DNA from: Flavobacterium sp. xlx-214 | GTDB lineage: Bacteria; Bacteroidota; Bacteroidia; Flavobacteriales; Flavobacteriaceae | DNA length: 64,000 bases | Reading direction: 5' to 3' | Assembly (NCBI RefSeq): GCF_013874595.1 | Contig: NZ_CP059431.1 | Location: 1,426,001 to 1,490,000, forward strand | Part shown: positions 52,572 to 61,852 of the stretch, piece after piece | Layout: each line of letters opens with the position of its first letter | Position numbering within the stretch: the stretch's first letter is position 1 | Translations under genes and position numbers: made by a program | Notes under the pieces: generated by a model | The model's database searches: none | What the model was told of the DNA's origin: nothing | The model's input: only the letters and a program-made list of their open reading frames with translations

Positions 52572-53609
52572 ATGAAATGGATTGCTTTTTTAATACTCTG
52601 TAGTTTATCAACCGTTTCTGCACAAGAAATGTATTATTTTACAACTAAAGATTCGGTACATGTTGGGGTAAAAAAAGGCAACCAAGTAATTGTTCCGTTA
52701 GAAAAACATCGCATTACGTATTACATTGATTTTAATGAGCCTATAACAACGCCTATTTTTGAATTGCCTGGTAGTTTTGTAAACAAACCTTTTAGTAAAG
52801 AACAAGTTGCAACACCTGTAAATACCATTTACAACTTACAAGGCAAACCTTTGTATTATACGTTACTGCTTGATAACGGAAGCGATTATTACCAAGAAAA
52901 TGTACAAAGAATAGTTTCTTTAGATACAGGAAAGGTGGGATTTGGAAATGATGAAGGAACTATTGTAATTAAGCCAGAATGGGATTTTGTAGCACCTTTT
53001 AATTATGGATATGCAGAAGTAATGAACGATGTGAAAAAGCAATACCTAGATGAGGAACATTGGTCTGTTGTTGCTAAATCGGCTCATTCCTTTTCGGGAT
53101 ACATCAATAAAAAAGGGCAAATAGTTAAGCCTTATACCCATCGTAAGCACCCTAAAGATTATATGATTTCAGAAACCGAGTTTCTACCTTATCCGTTTGA
53201 ATACGCCAAAAAGGAAGAAATGATATTAAAAGATTTTAAGAAGTATTATAATGTGCTTAACAATATATCACTTTCTAATTTGTCTACCGATGGAACTAAA
53301 GAAGAAGCATCTTTACAGTTTGAAATCATTCGATCTCCCTCTAAATACTTCCCTTATTATAAAATTCTAGCATATCGCTTTCAACGAGTAGAAGATTCGT
53401 TTACGTTTTTATATGATGAAAAAGAGCAATCTTTTTATTACATAGAATATCCTTTTCATATATCTAATGAAACCTTGGTGCCAATAAATAACTATATTAT
53501 TAATAGGTTAGCTGATATTTGCGAAGCGTATAAAAATCCTACTTATGAACGTCAGTTTACGTTTGATGCTTGCAAAATGTATAATGAGTGGAGCATAGAT
53601 TCGAAATAA
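52572..53609 (+). CDS. WG-repeat-like secreted protein of unknown function
   Basis: 345 residues, signal peptide ending TVSAQ. The middle contains two WG-type repeats: GKVGFGNDEGTIVIKPEWDFVAPF and SGYINKKGQIVKPY. The N-terminal part (MYYFTTKDSVHVGVKKG) and C-terminal half are unknown. Such repeats occur in secreted or cell-surface proteins, but no activity is assigned. First of three small envelope genes that may be cotranscribed. Confidence 0.7.
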   Translation: MKWIAFLILCSLSTVSAQEMYYFTTKDSVHVGVKKGNQVIVPLEKHRITYYIDFNEPITTPIFELPGSFVNKPFSKEQVATPVNTIYNLQGKPLYYTLLLDNGSDYYQENVQRIVSLDTGKVGFGNDEGTIVIKPEWDFVAPFNYGYAEVMNDVKKQYLDEEHWSVVAKSAHSFSGYINKKGQIVKPYTHRKHPKDYMISETEFLPYPFEYAKKEEMILKDFKKYYNVLNNISLSNLSTDGTKEEASLQFEIIRSPSKYFPYYKILAYRFQRVEDSFTFLYDEKEQSFYYIEYPFHISNETLVPINNYIINRLADICEAYKNPTYERQFTFDACKMYNEWSIDSK

Positions 53610-53662
53610 TAATAGATAGATTCCCATTTTTTTTGTAATATTAATCTAATAAATAATAAGCT

Positions 53663-54133
53663 ATGAAAAAGTATGTTTTAATGATGATGTTGTTTACAGC
53701 ATTGGTTTCGTGTTCTAAAAAAGAATTTGCCTATAATGAGAAAATGAGTTATTTGTTTTTGAATTGTATGGAGAAAGTAGATGAAAACTATGAAAGACTA
53801 AACAGTGGTAGTTACGATGGCGATAAAGAAACTGAATTAAAAAATGCCAAACGCATTGCAACATATACTTCAGAAATGAGAACCGAATCAAAAGATTTAG
53901 TGCCAAGTGAGGATGCTAAACCCTTTCACGATGAAGTATTAAAGTATTTTGATATGATTGAAAAGGAGTATGCACCATTATTTGTTTCGTATGTTGAGGC
54001 AACTGATGCTAATACTAAAATAGCTTTGAAAGCTCAAATTACAGCTAAGTTTAAAGATTTAGAACAGCAAGCAACTACTACTCAAGATGTGCAGAAAGTG
54101 TATTTTGAAAAGGTAGGATTAACTGCAAAATAA
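53663..54133 (+). CDS. Hypothetical helical lipoprotein
   Basis: 156 residues with lipobox LVSC (Cys17) and then a highly helical, charged domain (EKVDENYERLNSGSYDGDKE, ATYTSEMRTESKDLV). No known motif. It lies 54 bases after the WG-repeat gene and 6 before the next lipoprotein gene, so the three form a likely envelope cluster. Confidence 0.72.
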   Translation: MKKYVLMMMLFTALVSCSKKEFAYNEKMSYLFLNCMEKVDENYERLNSGSYDGDKETELKNAKRIATYTSEMRTESKDLVPSEDAKPFHDEVLKYFDMIEKEYAPLFVSYVEATDANTKIALKAQITAKFKDLEQQATTTQDVQKVYFEKVGLTAK

Positions 54134-54139
54134 AACGAT

Positions 54140-54640
54140 ATGTATATGTACCGAATTTGTTTTATTGTTTTAATGTTGGCGTTTGTTGGTTGTAATAAGG
54201 TATCTAAAGAAAATCAGCCAACGTCTTTGGTGCAAGCAAAAGGTGTAGATCAATTTAAATTAACAGGAACTAGTTGGCATATATCTACTATAATTGCACA
54301 TGAAGGAACTGTTGATAAAGAGCTCTATTTAACAAAAATTCCTAAGCAAGACACAGAAGATTTTTTTCCTAATGGAAACTTTATCCATTTTAATACCAAC
54401 GGTACTTTTACATGTGATTATGCTGCAGAATGTGGCAACGATTGTTTTCCAGAATCTAACGGCAAGTATTCTTTTATAGGAGCAGAGCAATTGGCTTTTA
54501 AAGTAGATTCGTTTGCAACAGCAGGTATTTGCGATGAAATACACCTAAACTTTAAACCTAATGAATTGGTGTACGACATTATACAAACATCAGATTCTAC
54601 TTTTGTGCTAAAAAATAAAAGAGGAACATTAAAATGGTAA
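54140..54640 (+). CDS. Hypothetical lipocalin-like lipoprotein
   Basis: 166 residues, lipobox FVGC (Cys18). The mature part resembles small lipocalin-like domains that begin with a G-x-W strand (LTGTSWHISTIIA) and continue with beta strands ending in KNKRGTLKW. Four Cys lie close together (CDYAAECGNDCFPE, and AGICDE), possibly disulfide-bonded. The ATG at 54146 is an alternative start two codons later. Confidence 0.7.
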   Translation: MYMYRICFIVLMLAFVGCNKVSKENQPTSLVQAKGVDQFKLTGTSWHISTIIAHEGTVDKELYLTKIPKQDTEDFFPNGNFIHFNTNGTFTCDYAAECGNDCFPESNGKYSFIGAEQLAFKVDSFATAGICDEIHLNFKPNELVYDIIQTSDSTFVLKNKRGTLKW

Positions 54641-54671
54641 GTAATTGTATTATTTACCATTTTTTTATGCT

Positions 54672-55292
54672 TTATAATTTCTTTAAAACAATCAACTTTT
54701 CATCTAATGTAATCACATTAAAACCAAAAGTTGCAGCAATGTATGCAAAGGTTTTAAAGGTGAATATAAATACGTGGGTTAAATCTTTACGGTAGTACCA
54801 ATTCTTAAAATCGGTTTGGTGGTTAAAAAGATGTGTTTTAATAATAAGGAAACCGCCTTGTTTTAAAATACCGTGTAGTTTTTGTATTTCTTTTAAAGGG
54901 GTGTAAAAGTGTTCAAACACTTCACAACTAAAAATAAAATCATACTGTTTGGTTAAGTAGCTTTCATCAGCATAAAAATACGGATCGTATAAATCAACAC
55001 TGTATCCTTTTTTCTTTAATTGTTCAGTAATAACAGGACCTTTGCCACAACCATAATCTAAACCCAACATATCAATAGTACACAAATCTAAAATGGTATT
55101 GGTAACAGGGGCAGTAAAGTTTTGATAGCCTATATCGTTAATATCATTATTGTGTTGCTCGTAATGTTTTTTTTCGTTAGCAGCATTAAACCATAACAAC
55201 TCATCTTTTACATAAGCATCACAAGTAGGACAGTTGTAATATTCGGCATCAATCTTTTCAATCAGCTTGGTATGGCAAAGCGTGCAGTTCAT
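54672..55292 (-). CDS. Class I SAM-dependent methyltransferase with N-terminal zinc ribbon
   Basis: 206 residues. An N-terminal C-x2-C...C-x2-C pair (CTLCHTKL, CPTCDAYV) suggests a zinc ribbon. The methyltransferase fold follows, with the SAM motif GLDYGCGKGPV and the later CEVFEHFYTPL. The substrate is unknown; the ribbon points to binding of a protein or nucleic acid. Divergent from ruvB with only 85 bases between the genes. Confidence 0.85.
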   Translation of the reverse strand: MNCTLCHTKLIEKIDAEYYNCPTCDAYVKDELLWFNAANEKKHYEQHNNDINDIGYQNFTAPVTNTILDLCTIDMLGLDYGCGKGPVITEQLKKKGYSVDLYDPYFYADESYLTKQYDFIFSCEVFEHFYTPLKEIQKLHGILKQGGFLIIKTHLFNHQTDFKNWYYRKDLTHVFIFTFKTFAYIAATFGFNVITLDEKLIVLKKL

Positions 55293-55365
55293 TTAGTATG
55301 ATTTTAATATCGATAAAGATACAACGACTTTTTGTGTATCATCTTTTACAAACATCAAAAAAGAG

Positions 55366-55373
55366 TATCTTTG
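55366..55373 (+). promoter_or_regulatory. -7 box of ruvB-queG, probably leaderless
   Basis: TATCTTTG ending only 5 bases before the A of the ruvB ATG. By the usual geometry of this promoter class, transcription begins at or beside the start codon. Confidence 0.55.
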
Positions 55374-55377
55374 TTGT

Positions 55378-56412
55378 ATGAATGAGCATTTAAATCCCAG
55401 CAATCAAAATTATTCTAATGAAGAAAATGATGTAGAGAAAAAACTACGTCCGTTATCTTTTGATGATTTTGCTGGTCAAGACCAAGTATTAGAAAATTTA
55501 AAAGTATTTGTAAAGGCAGCCAATTTGCGTGGCGAAGCTTTAGATCATACGCTGTTTCATGGACCTCCGGGATTAGGAAAAACAACCTTGTCTAATATTT
55601 TGGCGAATGAATTAAATGTAGGCATCAAAATTACATCAGGTCCAGTGTTAGATAAGCCTGGCGATTTAGCTGGTTTGTTAACTAACTTAGAAGAACGCGA
55701 TATTTTATTTATTGATGAAATCCATCGATTATCGCCTGTTGTTGAAGAGTATCTATACTCGGCAATGGAAGATTTTAAGATTGACATCATGATTGAATCA
55801 GGTCCTAATGCACGTACGGTTCAAATCAATCTAAATCCATTCACCTTGGTAGGTGCTACCACTCGTTCAGGACTTTTAACATCGCCTATGCGTGCGCGTT
55901 TTGGTATTCAAAGTCGTTTGCAATATTACAATATCGAGCTGTTATCAACTATTGTAGAGCGTAGTGCAGCCATTTTACGTGTGCCTATTGATATGGAAGC
56001 TGCCATAGAAATTGCAGGTCGTAGCCGTGGTACACCGCGTATTGCCAATGCGTTGTTGCGTAGAGTGCGCGATTTTGCCCAAATCAAAGGCAACGGAAGC
56101 ATTGATATTGAAATTGCACGTTACGCTTTAAAAGCGTTGAATGTTGATAAAGGCGGATTAGACGAAATGGATAACAAAATACTAACCACCATTATTGATA
56201 AATTTAAAGGTGGACCAGTAGGTTTATCAACTTTAGCCACTGCCGTTTCAGAAAATGCCGAAACTATTGAAGAAGTGTACGAACCTTTTTTGATTCAGGA
56301 AGGATTTATTTACCGTACACCGCGCGGACGTGAAGTTACCGATAAAGCCTATAAACATTTAGGCAAGCAAAACGTAGGTAAACAATCGGGTTTATTTAAC
56401 GATCATGACTAA
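55378..56412 (+). CDS. ruvB: Holliday junction branch-migration helicase RuvB
   Basis: 344 residues, AAA+ ring ATPase that works with RuvA and RuvC in recombination repair. Seen: Walker A GPPGLGKT (62-69), Walker B FIDEIH (111-116), sensor GATTRSGLL, Arg finger region and winged-helix DNA-binding tail. RuvA is not in the window. The last 8 bases overlap queG. Confidence 0.97.
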   Translation: MNEHLNPSNQNYSNEENDVEKKLRPLSFDDFAGQDQVLENLKVFVKAANLRGEALDHTLFHGPPGLGKTTLSNILANELNVGIKITSGPVLDKPGDLAGLLTNLEERDILFIDEIHRLSPVVEEYLYSAMEDFKIDIMIESGPNARTVQINLNPFTLVGATTRSGLLTSPMRARFGIQSRLQYYNIELLSTIVERSAAILRVPIDMEAAIEIAGRSRGTPRIANALLRRVRDFAQIKGNGSIDIEIARYALKALNVDKGGLDEMDNKILTTIIDKFKGGPVGLSTLATAVSENAETIEEVYEPFLIQEGFIYRTPRGREVTDKAYKHLGKQNVGKQSGLFNDHD

Positions 56413-57334
56413 CAAAGAGCAATACACCCAATTTATAAAACAGAAAGCCCAGCAATTGGGCTTTTCTTATTGTGGGGTATCGCAGGCTACTTTTTTAGAA
56501 GAAGAAGCACCACACTTAGAGACTTGGCTAAAGAACAACATGCATGGTGAAATGCAATACATGGAAAACCATTTTGATAAACGTTTAGATCCACGTTTGC
56601 TGGTGCCTGGTGCTAAATCGGTGGTGTCGTTGTTGTTAAATTACTTTCCTACCCAACAACAAAATGCCGATGCTTATAAAATATCCAAATACGCTTATGG
56701 TGAAGACTATCATTTTGTAATAAAAGACAAGCTAAAAGATTTGTTGCATTTTATTCAAGACGAAATTGGCGAAGTTGATGGTCGTGTTTTTGTTGATTCG
56801 GCTCCCGTGTTAGATAAAGCTTGGGCAGCCAAAGCAGGTTTAGGTTGGGTTGGCAAAAACAATAACTTGATTAGAAAGCAGGAGGGAAGCTTCTTTTTTG
56901 TAGCTGAGCTAATCATTGATTTAGAATTGATGTACGATACCGCTACCACCAACCATTGTGGTTCGTGTACAGCGTGTATTGATGCGTGCCCTACGCAAGC
57001 TATAGAATCACCATACATTGTAAACGGTAGTAAATGCATTTCATATTTAACCATTGAGTTAAAAGACGCCATTCCTACCGAATTTCAAGGCAAATTGGAT
57101 GATTGGATGTACGGTTGCGATGTATGCCAAGATGTTTGCCCGTGGAATAAGTTTTCCAAACCACACAACGAATTGCTTTTTAACCCTAAACCCACACTAA
57201 TTGATTACGATAAAAACCAATGGAACGATTTAACATTAGAGGTTTTCAATGAAATCTTTAAGAAATCGGCCGTTAAACGCACCAAGTTTACAGGTTTAAT
57301 GCGTAATATACAGTTTCTTAATGAAGATAAGTAG
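56405..57334 (+). CDS. queG: Epoxyqueuosine reductase QueG
   Basis: 309 residues. Cobalamin- and iron-sulfur-dependent enzyme that makes queuosine from epoxyqueuosine in tRNA. Seen: Asp131 in the [22 protein letters not shown] motif, and two [4Fe-4S] groups: Cys185-x2-Cys188-x2-Cys191-x3-Cys195 ([12 protein letters not shown]) and [10 protein letters not shown]. Translation is coupled to ruvB by the 8-base overlap. It lacks the C-terminal HEAT-like extension of long QueG. Confidence 0.95.
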   Translation: MTNKEQYTQFIKQKAQQLGFSYCGVSQATFLEEEAPHLETWLKNNMHGEMQYMENHFDKRLDPRLLVPGAKSVVSLLLNYFPTQQQNADAYKISKYAYGEDYHFVIKDKLKDLLHFIQDEIGEVDGRVFVDSAPVLDKAWAAKAGLGWVGKNNNLIRKQEGSFFFVAELIIDLELMYDTATTNHCGSCTACIDACPTQAIESPYIVNGSKCISYLTIELKDAIPTEFQGKLDDWMYGCDVCQDVCPWNKFSKPHNELLFNPKPTLIDYDKNQWNDLTLEVFNEIFKKSAVKRTKFTGLMRNIQFLNEDK

Positions 57335-57335
57335 G

Positions 57336-57358
57336 TTTTGTACCACTGTTGTACAAAA
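57336..57358. repeat. Short inverted repeat after queG
   Basis: 8-bp perfect arms TTTTGTAC (57336-57343) and GTACAAAA (57351-57358) with a 7-base loop, 1 base after the queG stop. Either a weak terminator or an operator for the EamA gene. Confidence 0.35.
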
Positions 57359-57447
57359 ACAAATACATAGTATTCTAGTATGCTTGTTTATATTTAATAA
57401 AAGACACATCTGTGTTGATTTTGTAAGGCATTGTGGGTTATTATAAA

Positions 57448-57455
57448 TACTTTTG
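57448..57455 (+). promoter_or_regulatory. -7 box of the EamA transporter gene
   Basis: TACTTTTG ending 31 bases before the ATG at 57487. An in-frame GTG at 57433 lies upstream of this box, so it cannot be the start. Confidence 0.5.
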
Positions 57456-57486
57456 CAACACCATTTACTTATCACCTACTTTACAA

Positions 57487-58401
57487 ATGAAAAACGCTAC
57501 GCTAAAAGGATTTTTGTTTGCCATTATTGCAGCATCTTTATGGGGAATATCTGGAACATTCGGTCAGTTTTTGTTTCAACAGCGCAGCATTAATGTAGAA
57601 TGGTTAATTACGGTACGTATGTTAATTTCAGGTTTTCTTTTATTGTTGTATGCAGCAAGTAAAAAAGAAAGCAACATCTTTGAAGTTTGGCATAACAAGA
57701 AAGATTTAGCTCGACTGTTATTGTTCTCTATAACCGGTATGTTAATGGTGCAATACACCTATTTTGCTGCCATAAAACACTCTAATGCAGCTACGGCAAC
57801 CGTATTGCAATATGCAGGTCCTGTGCTTATCGCTATTTATTTAGCCTTTAAAAATAAAAAAATCCCTCGTGTGATTGATTTTATTGCCATTTCATTTGCT
57901 GTGTTAGGTACTTTTTTACTGGTAACACACGGTAAGGTTGATAGTTTAAACATATCAACAACGGCATTGTTTCTTGGTTTAGCATCGGCAGTGGCATTGG
58001 CTATTTACACCTTACAGCCCATTCCGTTATTGCAAAAATACAACTCGGCTACCGTGATTGGTTGGGGTATGCTTATTGGTGGATTGGCTTTTTCGTTTGT
58101 GAAAGCACCTTGGTCTATTGAAGGTGTTTGGGATGATAAAACCTATATGTACACCGCTTTCATAGTTGTATTTGGAACTCTAATTCCCTTTTATTTATAC
58201 CTAACTGCAGTACAAATTATTGGCGGACAAAAAAGTAGTCTGCTTGCATCAGCCGAACCTCTTTCGGCTACCATTATGGCCATACTTTGGTTAAATGTAC
58301 CCTTTACACCCATTGATTGGTTGGGTAGTGCATTAATTATTTCGACTATCTTTTTGTTGAGTTATGAGAAAAAAACAAAGACTGAAAGAGTAAATGTTTA
58401 A
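57487..58401 (+). CDS. EamA-family (DMT) transporter
   Basis: 304 residues from the ATG at 57487 (MKNATLKGFLFAIIAASLWG). Ten transmembrane helices in two EamA repeats (about 8-140 and 155-295), the usual DMT layout for metabolite or amino-acid efflux. The substrate cannot be read. The next 360 bases hold only dispersed repeats. Confidence 0.88.
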   Translation: MKNATLKGFLFAIIAASLWGISGTFGQFLFQQRSINVEWLITVRMLISGFLLLLYAASKKESNIFEVWHNKKDLARLLLFSITGMLMVQYTYFAAIKHSNAATATVLQYAGPVLIAIYLAFKNKKIPRVIDFIAISFAVLGTFLLVTHGKVDSLNISTTALFLGLASAVALAIYTLQPIPLLQKYNSATVIGWGMLIGGLAFSFVKAPWSIEGVWDDKTYMYTAFIVVFGTLIPFYLYLTAVQIIGGQKSSLLASAEPLSATIMAILWLNVPFTPIDWLGSALIISTIFLLSYEKKTKTERVNV

Positions 58402-58404
58402 ACC

Positions 58405-58433
58405 GATGGCGCGGATTTGTGATCCGTGACATC
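58405..58433. repeat. Palindromic repeat GATGGCGCGGAT-type
   Basis: 12-base arms (58405-58416 with 58422-58433) match at 10 of 12 positions around a 5-base loop. GC content is much higher than in the neighbouring DNA. Confidence 0.6.
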
Positions 58434-58436
58434 GTG

Positions 58437-58494
58437 TCAGCTTCTCATTTAATAAGTTATTTCTAGTGAGATTCCGAAACGTATTCGAAATGAC
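58437..58494 (-). repeat. Interspersed repeat, copy 2
   Basis: On the minus strand: GTCATTTCGAATAC, CGGAATCTCA, spacer, ATGAGAAGCTG. The same blocks in the same order occur at 22230-22291. Confidence 0.65.
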
Positions 58495-58573
58495 TTACCA
58501 TTATCTTAAATTATTCTGTAACTAAACAAATTCTCAAGGGATTATATATGTGTAACAATATGTGTTTTTTAGA

Positions 58574-58597
58574 GGTGCAACCCTGAAAGGGTCGAAT
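58574..58597. repeat. Short palindromic repeat CAACCCTGAAAGGGTCG
   Basis: ACCCT/AGGGT stem with a GAA loop, of the REP-like kind that I recall from many Bacteroidota intergenic regions. Confidence 0.5.
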
Positions 58598-58761
58598 AAA
58601 AAATGGGTATAAATTTTTGCATGTATGTTAATCATTCAAATTCAATTGTTTAAACTTTAACTTTTCTGCAAAATGTTGTAGTACACAATTAAGATGCTTA
58701 CTTTTTTGCATAGATATTTATGTATCTTTAGTTATGTGAATAAAACAATGTTAAAGGCAAT

Positions 58762-59403
58762 ATGGGGAACCAAAACATAAAAACAATTGTAGCATCTTTT
58801 TTTTTGATATTTATAATTTCATGCTCATCAAGAAAGATAAACCCATCAATAATTCTTCCTGAAATTGAAAGTAATTATGATTCAATTGATTTTGTTGGAG
58901 ATACCAATAAAAGATTAATTGAATTTTCTAAAAACAAAGACTTTGTAATTGCGTATTCAAATGTTGGTTTTTGGGGAGGATATAATAAAAAATATGAATT
59001 AATAAGTTTGAAAAATGGAATTTGGTCTTGTTATAAATATAATGGAGATATAAGATATGGTAAAAAAATACTTTTTTTTACAATTTGGAAAAGAGATCGT
59101 ATTGCAAATGGGAAATTTGAATTATTAAAAAAAGACATATCCAATGAAGCTATAAAACTACTCTTTAATTATGCAGATGCTAATTCATTTTGGAGTTTAA
59201 ATCAAGATTCTATAAATTTTGTTACTCATGTTAACAAAGAACAAATTGCAGATGCTGAGACGAAAGTTTTTGATATTATTAGTAAAAATAAAAAAAAATC
59301 ATTAGCTGTTGGTCCCAATACAATTAGTGAAACAACTCATCGTAAAAAATTTGATGAAATGTTTAGGTATTTTCATAACTGGAAATTAGAATACTGCCAC
59401 TAA
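58762..59403 (+). CDS. Hypothetical lipoprotein, likely accessory gene
   Basis: 213 residues with lipobox IISC (Cys21) and SSRK after it. The mature part has no motif I recognise. It is more AT-rich than its neighbours by eye and lies between a repeat-filled gap and a 144-base gap, so it may have been acquired. The ATG at 58762 gives MGNQNIKTIVASFFLIFIIS as the signal peptide. Confidence 0.7.
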   Translation: MGNQNIKTIVASFFLIFIISCSSRKINPSIILPEIESNYDSIDFVGDTNKRLIEFSKNKDFVIAYSNVGFWGGYNKKYELISLKNGIWSCYKYNGDIRYGKKILFFTIWKRDRIANGKFELLKKDISNEAIKLLFNYADANSFWSLNQDSINFVTHVNKEQIADAETKVFDIISKNKKKSLAVGPNTISETTHRKKFDEMFRYFHNWKLEYCH

Positions 59404-59516
59404 CACTAAAAAAATTAGGACAATTACGTTTTAAACTCCAATACTTTTATTATTTTACGAGGACACTCCAACTGATACGAACGCTATGCAAAAGTTAGAG
59501 CATATTTAACACAAAT

Positions 59517-59544
59517 AAAAAAAGCTGTAGTGAAGACAGCTTTT
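59517..59544 (-). terminator. Terminator after the META-domain gene
   Basis: 9-bp perfect stem (59520-59528 with 59536-59544), 7-base loop, minus-strand T7. Confidence 0.8.
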
Positions 59545-59547
59545 ATG

Positions 59548-60303
59548 TTATTCATATTGTTGTATTAACTCCATTATTTTTTTATCTTTTTCTAATAAAA
59601 TCAAACGGGCACCTTCTAGTTTGTAGTGAGTTACTTTTTCTAAAGCATCGGTAAAAACTTTTTCGTTCACGCCATCGCAAAACATTTTGGTTGATGTAAT
59701 ATGATTAAACTTCATGGTGTTTTGAAACATCAATAACTGTCCATTAATAGCATTACATGCACTGTTACCAGAAAAAACAGGTTGGTTGATATCTATTTTA
59801 ATAAAAGGCTTTTTGTACGGAAACAAGTCGGCTGCTTTTATTTTGCCCACATATATTTTATCTAAATACCAGTTGCCGTTTAAAGTTACTTTATAAAATG
59901 TAAGCTCAGTATTTTCATTTTTTAAAACCAATACATTGTTTTTTAACGAATAGGTTGTACTGTTAGTTAAAGCGTTTACATATTCGGTACTTTTTACCTT
60001 TTTACAAGCCATCATGGTTGATGCTACTTCTTGAGCAATAGCAATTTGATTGTCTTTCTTTAAAGTAGCTTTGGTGTTAATGCGGTTGCAACCATCGTAT
60101 CCAAAAACACTTAAATTATCTGAGCTATCAAAGGTTAGGGTAGGCAAGCCTTCTGGGTAATCTTTTGCAATATCTTTACTGTAACTAGCTTTGGCTAGTT
60201 CCCAATTACCGTTTAATAAAGTTTGATCTTCTTTAATTTCTTTTTTGGCAGCACAAGCGGTTACTAAAACAGCAGCTGTTACAATTGAAAGGAATTTTTT
60301 CAT
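59548..60303 (-). CDS. Lipoprotein with two META-type domains
   Basis: 251 residues, lipobox VTAC (Cys17). Two related halves: LNGNWELAKAS...FGYDGCNRINTKATL and LNGNWYLDKIY...FSGNSACNAINGQL, each with the G-x-N-x-W opening and GCNR/ACNA core of META domains. Such domains occur in HslJ-type heat-shock lipoproteins, but function is unknown. Single gene with its own terminator. Confidence 0.82.
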   Translation of the reverse strand: MKKFLSIVTAAVLVTACAAKKEIKEDQTLLNGNWELAKASYSKDIAKDYPEGLPTLTFDSSDNLSVFGYDGCNRINTKATLKKDNQIAIAQEVASTMMACKKVKSTEYVNALTNSTTYSLKNNVLVLKNENTELTFYKVTLNGNWYLDKIYVGKIKAADLFPYKKPFIKIDINQPVFSGNSACNAINGQLLMFQNTMKFNHITSTKMFCDGVNEKVFTDALEKVTHYKLEGARLILLEKDKKIMELIQQYE

Positions 60304-60325
60304 AGCTTTTTTGTTTAAAAATAAT

Positions 60326-60353
60326 AAAAAGCTTCGTTTTAGCGAAGCTTTTT
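60326..60353 (-). terminator. Terminator after the ferredoxin gene
   Basis: 11-bp perfect stem (60326-60336 with 60343-60353), 6-base loop, T5 on the minus strand. Confidence 0.88.
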
Positions 60354-60357
60354 GGTT

Positions 60358-60708
60358 TTATTCATTATGTAAGAAAGACTGACGCTCTAATAAAAGGGCT
60401 TCGCTTTCTACATGATCATCATCAGGTACACAACAATCAACAGGGCAAACAGCAGCGCATTGTGGTTCTTCATGAAAACCTTTGCATTCTGTACATTTTC
60501 CTGGTACAATGTAATATATATCGTCTGATATTGGTGTTTGTGCGTCATCGCTATCAACTTCGGTACCATCGGGTAAAATAACTTTTCCACTTAATTTGGT
60601 TCCGTCTTTCCAGCGCCAATCGTCGGCACCTTCATAAATGGCAGTATTTGGGCACTCTGGCTCACAGGCACCGCAATTAATGCATTCGTCGGTTATTATA
60701 ATTGCCAT
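60358..60708 (-). CDS. Ferredoxin with two [4Fe-4S] clusters
   Basis: 116 residues. First cluster [12 protein letters not shown] and second [18 protein letters not shown], in which one Cys pair is spread by an insertion, as in the YfhL/Allochromatium-type ferredoxins. A flavobacterial insert of about 30 residues ([12 protein letters not shown]) lies between them. The acidic tail ends with [10 protein letters not shown]. Divergent from the acyl-CoA reductase gene, to which it may supply electrons; that link is inference. Confidence 0.92.
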   Translation of the reverse strand: MAIIITDECINCGACEPECPNTAIYEGADDWRWKDGTKLSGKVILPDGTEVDSDDAQTPISDDIYYIVPGKCTECKGFHEEPQCAAVCPVDCCVPDDDHVESEALLLERQSFLHNE

Positions 60709-60732
60709 AGCAAGGATTTTATTTAATTAATG

Positions 60733-60740
60733 TAACTTTG
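60733..60740 (+). promoter_or_regulatory. -7 box of the acyl-CoA reductase gene
   Basis: TAACTTTG on the plus strand, 39 bases before the ATG at 60780. No -33 TTG at normal spacing. Confidence 0.45.
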
Positions 60741-60742
60741 TA

Positions 60743-60774
60743 CAAAAATACACCATAAAGAATTTACAAACAAA
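60743..60774 (-). promoter_or_regulatory. Ferredoxin promoter (TTTG-N20-TATTTTTG)
   Basis: On the minus strand, TTTG at 60774-60771, 20 bases, then TATTTTTG at 60750-60743. It interlocks with the plus-strand -7 box at 60733-60740. Confidence 0.6.
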
Positions 60775-60779
60775 TCTAT

Positions 60780-61838
60780 ATGATTTTAGAAGATAAAAAA
60801 AAGGCATTTATACAGTTGGGGTTGTTCTTAAAACAGTTTACAGCACAGCCTTACAAAACCAATAGCACTGTTTTGCATAACAATGACTTCTTTTTTGAAT
60901 TTAGTTATTTAATTGACCGTTTGCACGATAGTAACAGCTGGTTTAAACGCAATCAGTTAGAGTTTACTTTTCAATCGTGGAGCGAAGCCTTAACAAGCGA
61001 AAATTTAGCTAAATGGTTGCAAGCGTATGATTTGAAAGAAGAACCTTTAAAAACGGTTGGTTTAATTTTAGCGGGCAACATACCTATGGTGGGCTTTCAC
61101 GATGTATTGTCGGTATTATTATCGGGTAACAAAGCGTTAATAAAGCTATCATCTAACGATACCCTTTTAATTCCGTTTATATTAAAATACGTTGCTACGG
61201 TAGAACCTCGTTTTGCTAATCGTTACCAAATTACCAAAGAAAAATTAGAAAACTTTGATGCTGTTATTGCAACAGGTAGCGATAATACAGCACGTTATTT
61301 TGAGTATTATTTTGGTAAATATCCAAACATTATTAGAAAAAATCGTAATTCGGTAGCGGTTTTAAACGGACAAGAGTCAAAAGAAGATATGTTGGCTTTG
61401 GGCGAAGATGTTTTTAGGTATTTTGGTTTAGGTTGCCGTAATGTGTCTAAATTGTTTGTACCAAGAGGCTATGTTTTTGATCCGTTTTTTGAAGGATTGT
61501 TTGTATTTAAAGATGTGTTAGATGATGATAAATACACCAATAATTACGATTACAACAAAGCCGTATTTTTAATGAGTAACTTTAATTTGTTAGATAACGG
61601 TTTCTTTACCATTAAAGAAGATACTTCGTACGCTTCACCAATTTCGTCTGCTTTTTATGAATATTACGATTCTTTGGATGAAGTTCAGGAGAAATTAACT
61701 AACGATGCCGATAAAATTCAGTGTGTGGTTTCTAACAATTTGGTAAAAGATAGTATTCCGTTTGGAAGTACTCAAAATCCGGAACTTTGGGATTATGCCG
61801 ATAATGTAGATACAATGGAATTTTTACTATCTTTATAA
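60780..61838 (+). CDS. Acyl-CoA reductase (LuxC-like aldehyde dehydrogenase fold)
   Basis: 352 residues. Seen: VGLILAGNIPMVGFHDVLSVLLSGN, LIKLSSNDTLLIP, VIATGSDNTARYFEYYFGKYP, and the catalytic Cys segment YFGLGCRNVSKLFVP. It matches the short acyl-CoA reductases found beside this ferredoxin gene in many flavobacteria; the substrate acyl chain is unknown. 14 bases before the DUF937-like gene, so probably cotranscribed with it. Confidence 0.88.
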   Translation: MILEDKKKAFIQLGLFLKQFTAQPYKTNSTVLHNNDFFFEFSYLIDRLHDSNSWFKRNQLEFTFQSWSEALTSENLAKWLQAYDLKEEPLKTVGLILAGNIPMVGFHDVLSVLLSGNKALIKLSSNDTLLIPFILKYVATVEPRFANRYQITKEKLENFDAVIATGSDNTARYFEYYFGKYPNIIRKNRNSVAVLNGQESKEDMLALGEDVFRYFGLGCRNVSKLFVPRGYVFDPFFEGLFVFKDVLDDDKYTNNYDYNKAVFLMSNFNLLDNGFFTIKEDTSYASPISSAFYEYYDSLDEVQEKLTNDADKIQCVVSNNLVKDSIPFGSTQNPELWDYADNVDTMEFLLSL

Positions 61839-61852
61839 AAAATTATAGAAAA

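Larger units (their letters stand above)
58402..58761. other. 360-base gap with three kinds of interspersed repeat
   Basis: No gene. It holds a palindrome (58405-58433), a copy of the GTCATTTCG repeat (58437-58494) and a small CCCTGAAAGGG palindrome (58574-58597), followed by an AT-rich region with TATCTTTA at about 58724 that could serve the next gene. Confidence 0.7.

Noticed and set aside
57433..57486. GTG start of the EamA gene
   Set aside because: It lies upstream of the -7 box TACTTTTG, so it is outside the transcript.
59404..59516. Possible integron attC-like site after the orphan lipoprotein gene (AACGCTATGC near 59480)
   Set aside because: No imperfect palindrome spans the region, and no integrase is present. 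The preceding GTTATG near 58733 is probably chance.
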